A stretch of DNA of 64,000 bases from Euglena gracilis (GCA_039621445.1 CP154957.1:31886399-31950398), one strand, 5' to 3'. Shown: positions 42,864 to 51,821, counted from the first letter of the stretch. The notes: a model not told the origin generated them from the letters alone. Numbers and translations are program-made.

Positions 42864-44824
42864 TTAGAGACATCTAACGGCAACCCTTTTCCCAGGCAAT
42901 ACGCTATTACGTCGCTATTGTACTCCTGGAAAAAATGTTCCACCGGTTCCCAATTCGCCTCCTCAAACCCTTGCCACTTCGTTAAGAAAAACATTTTTCC
43001 CTTAACGAATTTGTGGTTTAGGATTTTATCCACTAACCAGGTATCTGGGGCACCTTCCGCCTCAGGTACCGTCCGCCGGTGGAAAAACAGGGGGATAGGC
43101 TTATCGGATGTGGGGTCCTCCACATATACCTTCAAAGCCTTCCGATGGGCCTTCATAATATGGCCCGGTTTAACCTCAATCAGGTAAGAATGAATTCCCT
43201 CCCTTGCGGTAACCTTGCAAGGGCCCAACCAACGGGAATCCAATTTTGTGCCACTATCGGGGGGTCTCAGGTACCACACCAGATTCCCCACCTCCAATGG
43301 CTCCCAACCGTCTAAACCACGGTTGGCCCGAGCACATTGCTTGGCATGCAAATTATTCATTTTGCCAGCTACTACCAAATCAATTTCTCTTTGTCGAGAG
43401 AAAAATGATCTGGCATCTTCACAATCCCTTAACGGTTCATAAGGTAAACCACCCAATGAACGGTGTCGACCGAACAAGATTTGAAATGGGCTTAGACCAC
43501 TCTCCCCCGGCGTATCATGAATACGGTCTAGTGCTTGGGGGAGGGCTTCAACCCAATTCAACTTGTCCTCAACCTGAATTTTCTTAAGCCGTTCCATTAT
43601 TTGTTGGCCAGCCCTCTCCGCCCTACCATTCGCCTGGTGATGGTAGGCCTGGGAGTAGGCTTGCCTAATTCCCATCAAGGCACACATTGTCTGCCACCAA
43701 CCGGCGACAAAATGTGAACCCAGATCGGAAGTAATAATGGAAGGGACGCCAAAAGGTCGCCAAGCATGCAACAGCATTTGCTTGGCTGCCTTGGCTCCCG
43801 TAAATCCTTTTGCTAGGTGGGGGATCGCCACTATCCAACCGGAGTGACGATCCACACACACAAGCATGGAGTCGTAAGAATTCCCTTCCCACTCCACGAG
43901 AGGCATGCTAAACATGTCAAGGGCCACCGAATACATTACGGCTGGGGGTATGGGTGTAGATTCCACTAAACCCTTAAGACTCGCCGGCCTTCGGCACGCT
44001 TGGCAAGTCCCACAAAGGCCCATGACTCCTTTAGCAAAATCTCGAGCGAGTGAGGAATCAGCCCAATCATACCTAAGGGACATGCATTCCCATAGCCTTG
44101 GGAATCCCACATGCCCTTGGTATGAGTGGTGATCCCGAATGAGTTTTTCTTGGAGAGATTTGGGCACACAAAGCCTCTCCTCGAAAAACATTTTGTCACC
44201 AAAAACCTTGACATTTTCAGGCCACGGCACCTTTGAATCCTGGGTAGCCTGAAAAATTGGTGACCAACGGGGACATTTTAAATATTCCTCCTTCCACGAT
44301 AAATCCCACACAGAACCAGGGGGGATGGGTGAGGAATCGGTTGTAGAAGTGGCTTCCCCCCCCTCACCACTCAAACCACCTGAAGACAACACAGGTGATT
44401 CTCGGTCTGCCCCAGGTACCTCAGTGGTAGCCGCGGCAGCAGGTTCAGGGGTTGGCATTGTTGGCGAAGCTGGTATAGAAGTGGGTGTCAATGGAAAATG
44501 CTCCCCCCTTGGCTCTTGGACCTCCTCCACAAGACTTGTCTCATTCCCAAACTCGTCAACCCGAGTTGAGAATGAAACATGTTTTCCTTTTTTCTCCCTT
44601 GGGGGTGGAGGTTGAACCCATACCCTGGGGTTTTGTTCCTCCAAGTGGTTCTGACTTCCTATCCCCCGGTCGTGTGCACCGTCCACCCGCGTCCCCGGAC
44701 CCCGTGGTAGCACCACCCCGTGTGGTGACTCCACGAATGTATGTGTTGGCTGTGGTTGGTTGGTCCACCAACCGTAGCCACATACATTCGGCTTCCTCCG
44801 TTTTTTCTGTTTGAATGATTTCCC
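42839..44824 (-). CDS. G1 integrase with chromodomain
   Basis: The frame opens at 44824 after a TGA, overlaps the end of Pol by 269 bases in the +1 frame and has no ATG before the integrase fold. It is therefore probably made by +1 frameshifting or from spliced RNA. A Pro/Thr-rich linker comes first. The H2C2 zinc-binding module follows (DHHSYQGHV ... CGTCQAC), then the DDE core: CVDRHSGW, ITSDLGSHF and NGRAERA. After a GPY-like segment (DSRWLGPCKV) there is a C-terminal chromodomain (WLVDKILNHKFVKGKMFFLT, then KWQGFEEANWEPVEHF) at about 43047-42890. The enzyme inserts element cDNA; the chromodomain is expected to guide insertion to marked chromatin. Confidence 0.9.
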   Translation of the reverse strand, partial: GKSFKQKKRRKPNVCGYGWWTNQPQPTHTFVESPHGVVLPRGPGTRVDGAHDRGIGSQNHLEEQNPRVWVQPPPPREKKGKHVSFSTRVDEFGNETSLVEEVQEPRGEHFPLTPTSIPASPTMPTPEPAAAATTEVPGADRESPVLSSGGLSGEGGEATSTTDSSPIPPGSVWDLSWKEEYLKCPRWSPIFQATQDSKVPWPENVKVFGDKMFFEERLCVPKSLQEKLIRDHHSYQGHVGFPRLWECMSLRYDWADSSLARDFAKGVMGLCGTCQACRRPASLKGLVESTPIPPAVMYSVALDMFSMPLVEWEGNSYDSMLVCVDRHSGWIVAIPHLAKGFTGAKAAKQMLLHAWRPFGVPSIITSDLGSHFVAGWWQTMCALMGIRQAYSQAYHHQANGRAERAGQQIMERLKKIQVEDKLNWVEALPQALDRIHDTPGESGLSPFQILFGRHRSLGGLPYEPLRDCEDARSFFSRQREIDLVVAGKMNNLHAKQCARANRGLDGWEPLEVGNLVWYLRPPDSGTKLDSRWLGPCKVTAREGIHSYLIEVKPGHIMKAHRKALKVYVEDPTSDKPIPLFFHRRTVPEAEGAPDTWLVDKILNHKFVKGKMFFLTKWQGFEEANWEPVEHFFQEYNSDVIAYCLGKGLPLDVSKDLKATAT
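42854..42860 (-). promoter_or_regulatory. Putative -1 ribosomal frameshift site T TTA AAG
   Basis: The heptamer fits X XXY YYZ in the integrase frame, lies within the only 25-base overlap between integrase and ORF3, and sits about 14 bases before the integrase stop. A downstream structure was not tested. Confidence 0.5.
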
Positions 44825-47800
44825 TCATTTCCTCGGTGTCAAGGGCTGACCCATGCCTTGAAATGTCCTTCAAGGCTTGGGAGGCCGGGTAAGCCCATCT
44901 TGACAACAAATCGGCTATGGTATTCTCCCGCCCCGGGATATACCCAACCGACAGATCAAATTTTGATAAAATCTGATGCCACCTAGCCCTTCTCCCAATG
45001 GGACCACTTGGTGTATCTAGAACCTCTCTAGCCCAAGATTCTAGAGCCTTGTGGTCCGTGAGAACCAGGACGGGCTGCAGCCCAATCCATGATTCCCACT
45101 TTTGCAAGGCTAGGATTATGGCATAAGTCTCCTGTTCCCTAGGTACCCAGTTTCTTTGGCTGCCCGTTAGCTTCCTACTCATGAAGGCGACAGGCACAGT
45201 ACGCTTGGCCCGTACGTCTTCAGGAGTAGGAGCCCTATCCTCCCCAACAAATTTTTCAAGAGTGGCACCAACCACATACTGGCTGGCATCCACTCTTAAA
45301 ACAAATGGTTTGTCTGGCTTAACGTGTTGTAAAATTAATTCACTGCACAACAGTGATTTAATTTTTTCAAATGCCTCAATGTCGGATGGTTCCCAAGAAA
45401 TCCTTTTCTTGGAACCCTTCTTGCCGTCCACTCGAGAAACTTTGAGCTTATCTTGAAGGCAAGCGACAATGTGGGCGTAATCCTTCACATAGGAGCTGTA
45501 ATAATTTGTGAACCCCAAAAAAGCACGTAGACCCGTGATTGTTTGGGGTAGCTCCCATTTTTCAATGGCCATTAGCTTTCCAGGGGATGTTTTTCTCACC
45601 CCACCACCCAGAACATGGCCACAAAACTCAACTTCTTTTACGAAAAGACGGCATTTTCTTTTGTCGGCTACAAATCTGTCTTTTCGTAAAACTTCAAGGA
45701 CTCTTCGCAAATCCTTGTCATGTGCTGCGAGTAAATCCTCACCAGGACCCACTCGAGTTCCAATCAAAATGTCGTCGATGTAAGGATCAGCCACGTCCCC
45801 CACCGGGAAGAGGCGATCCTCCATCATTTGTTGAAACTGCTGGCTTGCGTTTGTTAGACCCATCACATTAACCCTCCACTGAAAAAGACCGAGGGGGGTA
45901 CTACAACATGTGATGGGCCGGCTTTCCGGGTCCAACGGCTGTTGGTGGAAAGCCTGCCGTAAATCCAAGATGGAAAACATCATGTTTCCACCTTGTTTTA
46001 CCAGGAGGTCTTCAATTACGGGAAGGGGGTAGGACACACGCCTAGTTTGACTGTTAGGCCCCCGCATGTCTACCACTCCCCTCCATTCACCTCCTTTTTT
46101 CGGCACTACAAATGTTACAGACAGCCATTCCGAAACTGTTCCCTTGGGCAAACGCTCAACAAATTTCCGGTCCCACCATTCCTGGGTGACCTTTTTGTGA
46201 GCTTCAAATCTTTCGCCGTGTAACACAAAGGGTTTTTGCCTTGTGGGTACAGCCCCCTCCTTCAGAGGAATCTGGGCGTAACCATAAGGTCCCCGTACGG
46301 GAGGGTCAGGGGGTACCTCCGTACCCAACACCTCCCCTTCAAAATCCTGAAAAATTTTATCCCGAAATGCTACCACCCTGGGGTCCTCCTTCTCACCCGA
46401 GTCGCGAGCCTGGATTATGGCATTCACTGCCTTGTCCTCGGCTGGCGATTCGGTGAGATGCTTGGCTATGGTATGCAATTCCTTCTTGCCAAGGAATTTT
46501 GGTTGCATATCAAAGCCTTGCAAGGGTAGGTGCAAATTCATTTTTTGCAGGTCCAACCACACCTTTTCATTTTCAAGGGACTCCGTGGTTGGTGCGTTTT
46601 CAGGGGATTCTCCGAAGTCAGAAACCACAACCCCAATTCTTTTTTGCGAATTGTGTTTTTTCTTCCCCTTATGGGATTTCCTTTTCTGATTTCTTGTATC
46701 CCACCCGTACAAGAAAGTCAGATTAGGATTGTCAAAAACCAAGGCCTTATGGTGTGGGAACACACCCAAACCATGTTCGGCTAACCATGGAAACGATAGT
46801 ATAGCATCTACCTCAATATCCGCGAGGTAGAATTCCCCTTCGAGGTACAAGGCCTGGGTGCCCCCCTGCCCCGTACCCCTGCGTTGAAAACCCAACTCCA
46901 ACTTAATACACTGGTCGCCCCCCAAAACACATTGGCCGTTGGCAGCCACCAGCCGAATTGGCATTCGCGGTGACCTGGCCAAATGTTTTGGAACGATGGA
47001 CCTTTTGACCAGGTTCACCTGGGCTCCCGTGTCAACCAAAACTTTGAGCTGCTTGGTATCTCCGTTAGGGAGATACGTCTGTGATAGCATCAAAAGTTGC
47101 AGCTCGTTTTCAATGGGCAACACCTGATTAACCTTCAAGGTGTTGGCCAAATGACAACAACGGTCTGGAATTTCCCATTCCTCAAAATCCTGGGAATTTT
47201 GGGAAATTTCTTTGGGCTTGGCCCCCTGAAAATCCCCAGCACTTAGGAGATAATCAATCACCAGGGGGGGTATTCTCCCTTTTTGTCGGGGGGTAAACTT
47301 CATTTTTCTGCCCCCCAACAATTCACGGTGCCGGAACTGCCCATTGTCCCCCATCACCAGGTTAGGACACGATTCGCCATCACACAACACCGACCGTAGT
47401 TGTGAAATGGCAGGGCAGCACCAGAAACGTGTGGGCTTTTTATAACCCCAATCCGAAAACTGACAATAATCAATGTCGATATAGGGCAGGTTTTTCACCA
47501 CCTCCCTATTTCGCAAGAGACCAGTGCGGGGGTTCTCCAACCACCACAACTTTGGCTGAAAATAATTTATAATTTCCAGGGCTTTCTCCACCAGGGCATC
47601 CGCCTGGGAGAAATCCCTCGGCCTGGGGTTATAAGCTGTGGAATAAATATTACAGGGGGGACTAGCGGCAATAACCTCAAAAAATCCAACCGGGTATCGC
47701 CTGTAGTCCCAGGTCAAAATGTCTGTGTGGGGGTGGAAGTCCGTCCAGGGGGCATTTTCGATTGACAAAACTTCATACCCCCTTTCTGCCAACCGCCTCC

Positions 47801-48110
47801 CTACTGAACCCGTGCCAGCGAATAAGTCTAATGCCTGAGGTCGCTGGGCTGATGGTGGGGGGTTGGGCTGTGGCAGGTTTGTATGCAAAATGGGAACCCT
47901 TGAACATTTCCCTTCCCTCCAGGAGTAACGAGTCCGATTCAAAGATCTGGGGGGCTGATCCAAAGAATGTTTTTCACCACACCCTGAATCAGCCATAAAA
48001 TCCTGTACAACCCAGTTTTTTGAATCAGAAATATTTACACCGTTTTCCTCACAGGGGGGAGAGACACGGCCATGGGCAGCCCCCCCCTTCTCAAACTGCC
48101 CCTGGCCCCC
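44556..48110 (-). CDS. G1 Pol: C5-cytosine methyltransferase, protease, RT, RNase H
   Basis: Read from the codon after the Gag UAG; first ATG at 47996. Counting from that Met, residues 55-200 are a C5-cytosine DNA methyltransferase fold: motif I DLFAGTGSVG (57-66), motif IV SPPC with catalytic Cys115, motif VI ENP with Glu154, and a motif VIII-like YCQFSDWGYKKPTRFW (177-192). SPPC/ENP resemble phage and bacterial-type enzymes rather than the PCQ/ENV of host DNMTs, and the domain is short with little room for a target-recognition domain. Aspartic protease follows (VDTGAQVNL, about 321-329), then RT with YIDD (739-742) and RNase H (LRVDASQ, Asp900; LTDHKAL). The methyltransferase could mark element cDNA or the host genome. 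The whole frame is intact. Confidence 0.9.
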   Translation of the reverse strand, partial: GGQGQFEKGGAAHGRVSPPCEENGVNISDSKNWVVQDFMADSGCGEKHSLDQPPRSLNRTRYSWREGKCSRVPILHTNLPQPNPPPSAQRPQALDLFAGTGSVGRRLAERGYEVLSIENAPWTDFHPHTDILTWDYRRYPVGFFEVIAASPPCNIYSTAYNPRPRDFSQADALVEKALEIINYFQPKLWWLENPRTGLLRNREVVKNLPYIDIDYCQFSDWGYKKPTRFWCCPAISQLRSVLCDGESCPNLVMGDNGQFRHRELLGGRKMKFTPRQKGRIPPLVIDYLLSAGDFQGAKPKEISQNSQDFEEWEIPDRCCHLANTLKVNQVLPIENELQLLMLSQTYLPNGDTKQLKVLVDTGAQVNLVKRSIVPKHLARSPRMPIRLVAANGQCVLGGDQCIKLELGFQRRGTGQGGTQALYLEGEFYLADIEVDAILSFPWLAEHGLGVFPHHKALVFDNPNLTFLYGWDTRNQKRKSHKGKKKHNSQKRIGVVVSDFGESPENAPTTESLENEKVWLDLQKMNLHLPLQGFDMQPKFLGKKELHTIAKHLTESPAEDKAVNAIIQARDSGEKEDPRVVAFRDKIFQDFEGEVLGTEVPPDPPVRGPYGYAQIPLKEGAVPTRQKPFVLHGERFEAHKKVTQEWWDRKFVERLPKGTVSEWLSVTFVVPKKGGEWRGVVDMRGPNSQTRRVSYPLPVIEDLLVKQGGNMMFSILDLRQAFHQQPLDPESRPITCCSTPLGLFQWRVNVMGLTNASQQFQQMMEDRLFPVGDVADPYIDDILIGTRVGPGEDLLAAHDKDLRRVLEVLRKDRFVADKRKCRLFVKEVEFCGHVLGGGVRKTSPGKLMAIEKWELPQTITGLRAFLGFTNYYSSYVKDYAHIVACLQDKLKVSRVDGKKGSKKRISWEPSDIEAFEKIKSLLCSELILQHVKPDKPFVLRVDASQYVVGATLEKFVGEDRAPTPEDVRAKRTVPVAFMSRKLTGSQRNWVPREQETYAIILALQKWESWIGLQPVLVLTDHKALESWAREVLDTPSGPIGRRARWHQILSKFDLSVGYIPGRENTIADLLSRWAYPASQALKDISRHGSALDTEEMREIIQTEKTEEAECMWLRLVDQPTTANTYIRGVTTRGGATTGSGDAGGRCTRPGDRKSEPLGGTKPQGMGSTSTPKGEKRKTCFILNSG

Positions 48111-48113
48111 CTA
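48111..48113 (-). promoter_or_regulatory. Gag UAG stop in a readthrough-like context
   Basis: Gag ends CAA UAG, and the same frame continues open through 1185 codons of Pol. The bases after the stop are GGG GGC CAG GGG CAG, resembling the UAG plus GG-rich/CAG context used for Gag-Pol readthrough in gammaretroviruses. Gag and Pol share one frame with this single stop between them. A downstream pseudoknot was not tested. Confidence 0.65.
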
Positions 48114-49712
48114 TTGGGCCCCAGGGGGAGAAGAGGTGGGCCCACCCCCCTTTGACCATGCACCCCCCTTGCCTGAGGAATTTCGCTGAGTGGCTGGCTG
48201 CCCTTTACCCTTGGGCTGCCCCTTGCCTTTTCCATTATTTTGCCAAAATTCCTTAGATTTAGCAAGGGCCTCACTCAGCGGTTTATCACACTCATAAAAA
48301 TAATGTCCACCCTCCCCACAGTTGAAGCATGGGTATGGCGACCTGCCCCGACCCGATGCCTGCGGGGTCCAGGTCTGCCCCCCCTTGCCTTGCCGGGCTG
48401 GGGGTGCTGGACTTTGGGTTCGCGACCATGAAGCTGCACCTGGCCGCGAAGACGAAGAAGGGGACCTGCCCCGCTGGGCTGGCTGGGCTGGCCCCTTATC
48501 TCCCTTTGGAGCTGGCTGTGGGGCAGATTTTGAGGTGTGACCCTGCCCCCCGGCCGCTGGTGCTGAAACGGATGTTGGGGACACCGGGGGGGTCTGGCCT
48601 TTTTCCAACACCTGTATTTTCCCCGAGCCTTTTGTTGTCGATTTGCTGAATAATCTGGGAAAATGGTGCTGATTCAAAGCCAAATCCTGCTTCTCCCGAA
48701 GAGCCAACCTGCCCTCGGCAAAAGCAAACATTTCCTCAACGGTCATTAGTTGTTCCACCAATTCGGTGTTGAGGAAATTTTCCATTCCCTGCAATTTCCT
48801 TCCATTTACGGCTGTTAATTTCAGTGCCTCCTCCGAAGAACTGAAATAAATAAGGCAAATGGCACCAGGGTTTTTGATAACCACTTTCCGTGGATCAATC
48901 CCCCCAGTGATCTGGCTCACACTCCTTTTAATCCCATCCACCGTGGGATTTGGTATCCCTGTGAGCCTGACAATGGGTTGTTTACGGGCTCGGTTATCCT
49001 CCTCTTCTATGCAAAACTTGCTTAAAAAAGGAGGAATTCTTTCCAAAAATAATCTCCGAGCCTCCCCGGCTGTGGCATCCTTAACATGGTGCCAGGCACT
49101 GCAAAATTTAATCCAAAATTCTTGCAGATCAGCCCGGGTAATTTTTCCTTCGTTTACCATAGTTACCTCCTGCCATATTTTCCGAGCCGTCAGCCCCTTA
49201 CTCGAGGCATAACGGTTCTGGAATTGGGCTAATATGGTGGGGTAACTTAATTTAGCTCCATTCAACCGATAGAGCCTGATTTCCTCCCTTAATCTGGGTC
49301 CTAAACATGCCTCAAAAACCTGCAGCTTTTGCAAATCAGAATACGGTTTCCCTGATGTCAACCTATCCCAGTAAAGATTCCAATCTACTTCAAAATCTTG
49401 CCAGGAAATGCTGCCCGATTCATCAAAATAGGGCTTAGCACCTCCCTGCAAAATTTCAAAAGCTACTGGGTCACCGATAAAAGGAAAACCCAACCCGTTA
49501 CCTGGGTTGGCTGCAGCCCCCCCTGTCCCGATAGGCCTAATCGAGAAAGCAGGGGCTGCAGAAACATGTGGGGGGACACACAATGACACGGAAGAAACCA
49601 CTGCCGTATCTTGTGTGTCCTCCAAAACAAATCCCCCCTCAATAACTAAGGGAGGGGAAATGTTTGAACCTGCAGATTTATTTTGAGAAATAATCTGATC
49701 TGAAAAGCTGGG
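48111..49712 (-). CDS. G1 Gag with CCHC zinc knuckle
   Basis: The Gag frame opens at 49712 after a TGA, overlaps the end of ORF2 by 67 bases in the -1 frame, and has no ATG until well inside the capsid-like region. Translation by frameshift from ORF2, splicing or a non-ATG start is implied. The capsid-like part includes SWQDFEVDWNLYWDRLTSGK, ACLGPRLREEIRLYRLNG and ARKIWQEVTMVNEGKITRAD, typical of retrotransposon Gag. Near the C-terminus lies CFNCGEGGHYFYEC (C-x2-C-x4-H-x4-C), the nucleocapsid knuckle, in a Ser/Pro/Gly/Lys-rich tail. It packages element RNA. Confidence 0.85.
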   Translation of the reverse strand, partial: PSFSDQIISQNKSAGSNISPPLVIEGGFVLEDTQDTAVVSSVSLCVPPHVSAAPAFSIRPIGTGGAAANPGNGLGFPFIGDPVAFEILQGGAKPYFDESGSISWQDFEVDWNLYWDRLTSGKPYSDLQKLQVFEACLGPRLREEIRLYRLNGAKLSYPTILAQFQNRYASSKGLTARKIWQEVTMVNEGKITRADLQEFWIKFCSAWHHVKDATAGEARRLFLERIPPFLSKFCIEEEDNRARKQPIVRLTGIPNPTVDGIKRSVSQITGGIDPRKVVIKNPGAICLIYFSSSEEALKLTAVNGRKLQGMENFLNTELVEQLMTVEEMFAFAEGRLALREKQDLALNQHHFPRLFSKSTTKGSGKIQVLEKGQTPPVSPTSVSAPAAGGQGHTSKSAPQPAPKGDKGPAQPAQRGRSPSSSSRPGAASWSRTQSPAPPARQGKGGQTWTPQASGRGRSPYPCFNCGEGGHYFYECDKPLSEALAKSKEFWQNNGKGKGQPKGKGQPATQRNSSGKGGAWSKGGGPTSSPPGAQ

Positions 49713-51112
49713 TCAGCACTGGGCACCGTGCTGGCCAGTGAGCTGGAAGGCTGCCCCAGGGGCTGCTGCTGTCCAGCTGACGGCAGGCCCAGCCCCCTTG
49801 GCAGCCCGTGAGCAGGCTGCGGCTGGCCTGCTGGCTGGCCAGGCTGCTGGGCTAGCTGGACGACGGGCTGCTGGGCCAGCTGCTGCCCAGGCTGTGGCAG
49901 CTCCACTGGGTGTAGGGGCTGCTGGCTGCCCTGCCGCAGCCACCACATGTCAGAAATTTTCTGCAAAACTCCTCTCGGTTCTGCAGTTGGGTGTACGGGT
50001 CCATTTTTTTGTAAATCCTGCAGCACTTTCTGTAACTCGAAAGTGTTCCCCCCAACTTTTGCAAGTCCCTGCCTTAATTCCTCCACCAGCCCACCAAATT
50101 TTTTCTCCTGGGAAAAAATCTGCTGATAAACACTCTGAAAATTCTGCTGACAATCCGTCAACAGTTTTTGCATTTCTGAGTGTCGTTTCCCTACTTCATC
50201 TGAAATATTCTGGTGCAGTTTTTGAATACCCCCACCAAAACCATGGAGGGCTGTATTCATCGCTGAATTTTGCTCACCCAGCTGGCGAACATAATCAGCG
50301 AACTGCTGGAGCTGCTGAGCCTGGCCCTGTACCGTACTACGCAGCGATACCAGGTCAGCCTGAACTTCAACGATTTTGGCAGCGACAACGGCCAGCTCCT
50401 GGAGAGTTTCTGCCTCCCCCCCCTGAGCTGGCTGGGCGGCTTTAAAATTCTCAGCAAACCGCTGAAAATTTTCAAGCACGAGATCCTTAATCGGTAAGGC
50501 AGCCACCTGATTTTGCACCTGCTTAAAAATTTCCTGTGGCAGGCTGTCCAAAATTCGTAAAAATTCCTGCCTCAGGGCCAAAAACTGATCACGGCTCGAA
50601 GAAAACTGCTGGGCCAGTTTTTCCTCAAAACTTTTTTCCTGCCCGACAAAAAGTTCAAGTGCCTGTGCGTCAATTTTTTGCACAGAAATTTGCACCTGGG
50701 CCTCACATTTTTTCTCAAAAAGTTCAAAAATATGGAGGCAGTCAGCCCTGGCCGTTTCTTCGATTCGTGCAGCCATGTGCTCCACCAGGTGGATGTCGAC
50801 TGCGGGGGGTTGTTGCTGCTGCTGCTGCAGAACCCACTCTTCGTTGGCTTTTTCCAAAGCCAAAACCCGAAAAGTCAGGTGCTGCACAGTCCCACTGGAG
50901 GTGTCTGTTACTTTGTAAAAATTGCCCCCAGGGGTCTTCAAATCCCTGATTTTGTGAACCCCCCCTGGGGGTGGCTTCAGAACTTTCATAGGCTGGGGGT
51001 TGGACCTCCTCCTCACCCCCCTCGATGAAAATATGAGGAGGCTGGGGGGCTGCAGCAGCTGCTGGCTGACCGTGATCAACCTCACGGTGCAGCCGTTTTT
51101 GCTGAACTTCAT
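49646..51112 (-). CDS. G1 ORF2: coiled-coil accessory protein
   Basis: Starts at ATG 51112 (an alternative Met lies at MKVLKPPPGG). The frame has a Q-run, then about 250 residues of heptad-like helix (EKSFEEKLAQQFSSSRDQFL, LQELAVVAAKIVEVQADLVS, LRSTVQGQAQQLQQFADYV), then a Gln/Pro-rich tail. It overlaps ORF1 by about 370 bases in the +1 frame and Gag by 67 bases. It may be an N-terminal Gag extension or an assembly factor. Not a recognised retroelement family. Confidence 0.65.
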   Translation of the reverse strand: MKFSKNGCTVRLITVSQQLLQPPSLLIFSSRGVRRRSNPQPMKVLKPPPGGVHKIRDLKTPGGNFYKVTDTSSGTVQHLTFRVLALEKANEEWVLQQQQQQPPAVDIHLVEHMAARIEETARADCLHIFELFEKKCEAQVQISVQKIDAQALELFVGQEKSFEEKLAQQFSSSRDQFLALRQEFLRILDSLPQEIFKQVQNQVAALPIKDLVLENFQRFAENFKAAQPAQGGEAETLQELAVVAAKIVEVQADLVSLRSTVQGQAQQLQQFADYVRQLGEQNSAMNTALHGFGGGIQKLHQNISDEVGKRHSEMQKLLTDCQQNFQSVYQQIFSQEKKFGGLVEELRQGLAKVGGNTFELQKVLQDLQKNGPVHPTAEPRGVLQKISDMWWLRQGSQQPLHPVELPQPGQQLAQQPVVQLAQQPGQPAGQPQPAHGLPRGLGLPSAGQQQPLGQPSSSLASTVPSADPAFQIRLFLKINLQVQTFPLP

Positions 51113-51719
51113 CACTACCTGGTGATGAAGCTGGTGTTCGGGGTCGCCGAGTAGAAGTAGAGCTGGGCTGGTCCTTCGGGTTTTCCTCTGCCTGCTCCAC
51201 CTCTGCTCTGACCCGTTCGTTGCTGTCCCAGTTATTATTATTGTTTAAGCCCAGCACATTGACCTGTGCTTGCTTTTCAAAGAAAACTGGGCTGGGGTTA
51301 TCACCCCCCTGCCCTGCCGAGGCACTTCCCGTTTCCTTCGCCAGCCCATCTACCTGGGATGGTTGGGAAAACTGCAAAAGTGCCACCGGCTCTTGGGCTG
51401 GTGTTGAAGAAACTGGTTGAGCTGGAGGCAAAGGCAATGCAAAAGCGGGTAATGATGGCAGATTCCCTAAATTTTGTACCCATGAAAAGTCTGGGAGAGG
51501 TTGCAACTCAGGCAGCACAAAACCGTACCCCATATTTTGCAAAGGCAAAACCCCTGAAAAAGGCTCTGGAAAACACGGTTGGTTGGAAATGACAACCTGG
51601 CCATCCCCACCCTGAAATTCCAACATCTGTCCCATATTTGTGGGGGTTCTGAGTTCAGCCAAACTGGTTTCGGGTCCCAACACCCTGTTCCCCGAAACTC
51701 CAATCGTCAGATTTGCCAT
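50742..51719 (-). CDS. G1 ORF1: unknown protein with a PPAY motif
   Basis: The first ATG in frame is at 51719 (MANLTIGVSG), about 100 bases after the PBS. The protein is Pro/Gln/Ser-rich with a basic STSTRRPRTPASS stretch and EEEVQPPAYESSE. PPxY is the motif by which retroviral and some retrotransposon Gags recruit WW-domain ubiquitin ligases; here that role is only inferred. Its 3' third overlaps ORF2 in another frame, and only one of the two may be translated there. No similarity recognised. Confidence 0.55.
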   Translation of the reverse strand: MANLTIGVSGNRVLGPETSLAELRTPTNMGQMLEFQGGDGQVVISNQPCFPEPFSGVLPLQNMGYGFVLPELQPLPDFSWVQNLGNLPSLPAFALPLPPAQPVSSTPAQEPVALLQFSQPSQVDGLAKETGSASAGQGGDNPSPVFFEKQAQVNVLGLNNNNNWDSNERVRAEVEQAEENPKDQPSSTSTRRPRTPASSPGSDEVQQKRLHREVDHGQPAAAAAPQPPHIFIEGGEEEVQPPAYESSEATPRGGSQNQGFEDPWGQFLQSNRHLQWDCAAPDFSGFGFGKSQRRVGSAAAAATTPRSRHPPGGAHGCTNRRNGQG

Positions 51720-51803
51720 CTGAGATTGGGCCAATGGCTGATCATCAAGTAAAACATTCTGAGCAGGGATTTCCAACCCAAAATTTCCGACAGAAGGCTG
51801 AAG

Positions 51804-51821
51804 GATCAACCTCTGCTACCA
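51804..51821 (-). promoter_or_regulatory. G1 primer-binding site (initiator tRNA-Met type)
   Basis: Directly after the 5' LTR the minus strand reads TGGTAGCAGAGG, complementary over 12 bases to the CCUCUGCUACCA 3' end of animal/fungal-type initiator tRNA-Met. The adjacency to the LTR edge confirms the LTR boundary. Confidence 0.8.
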
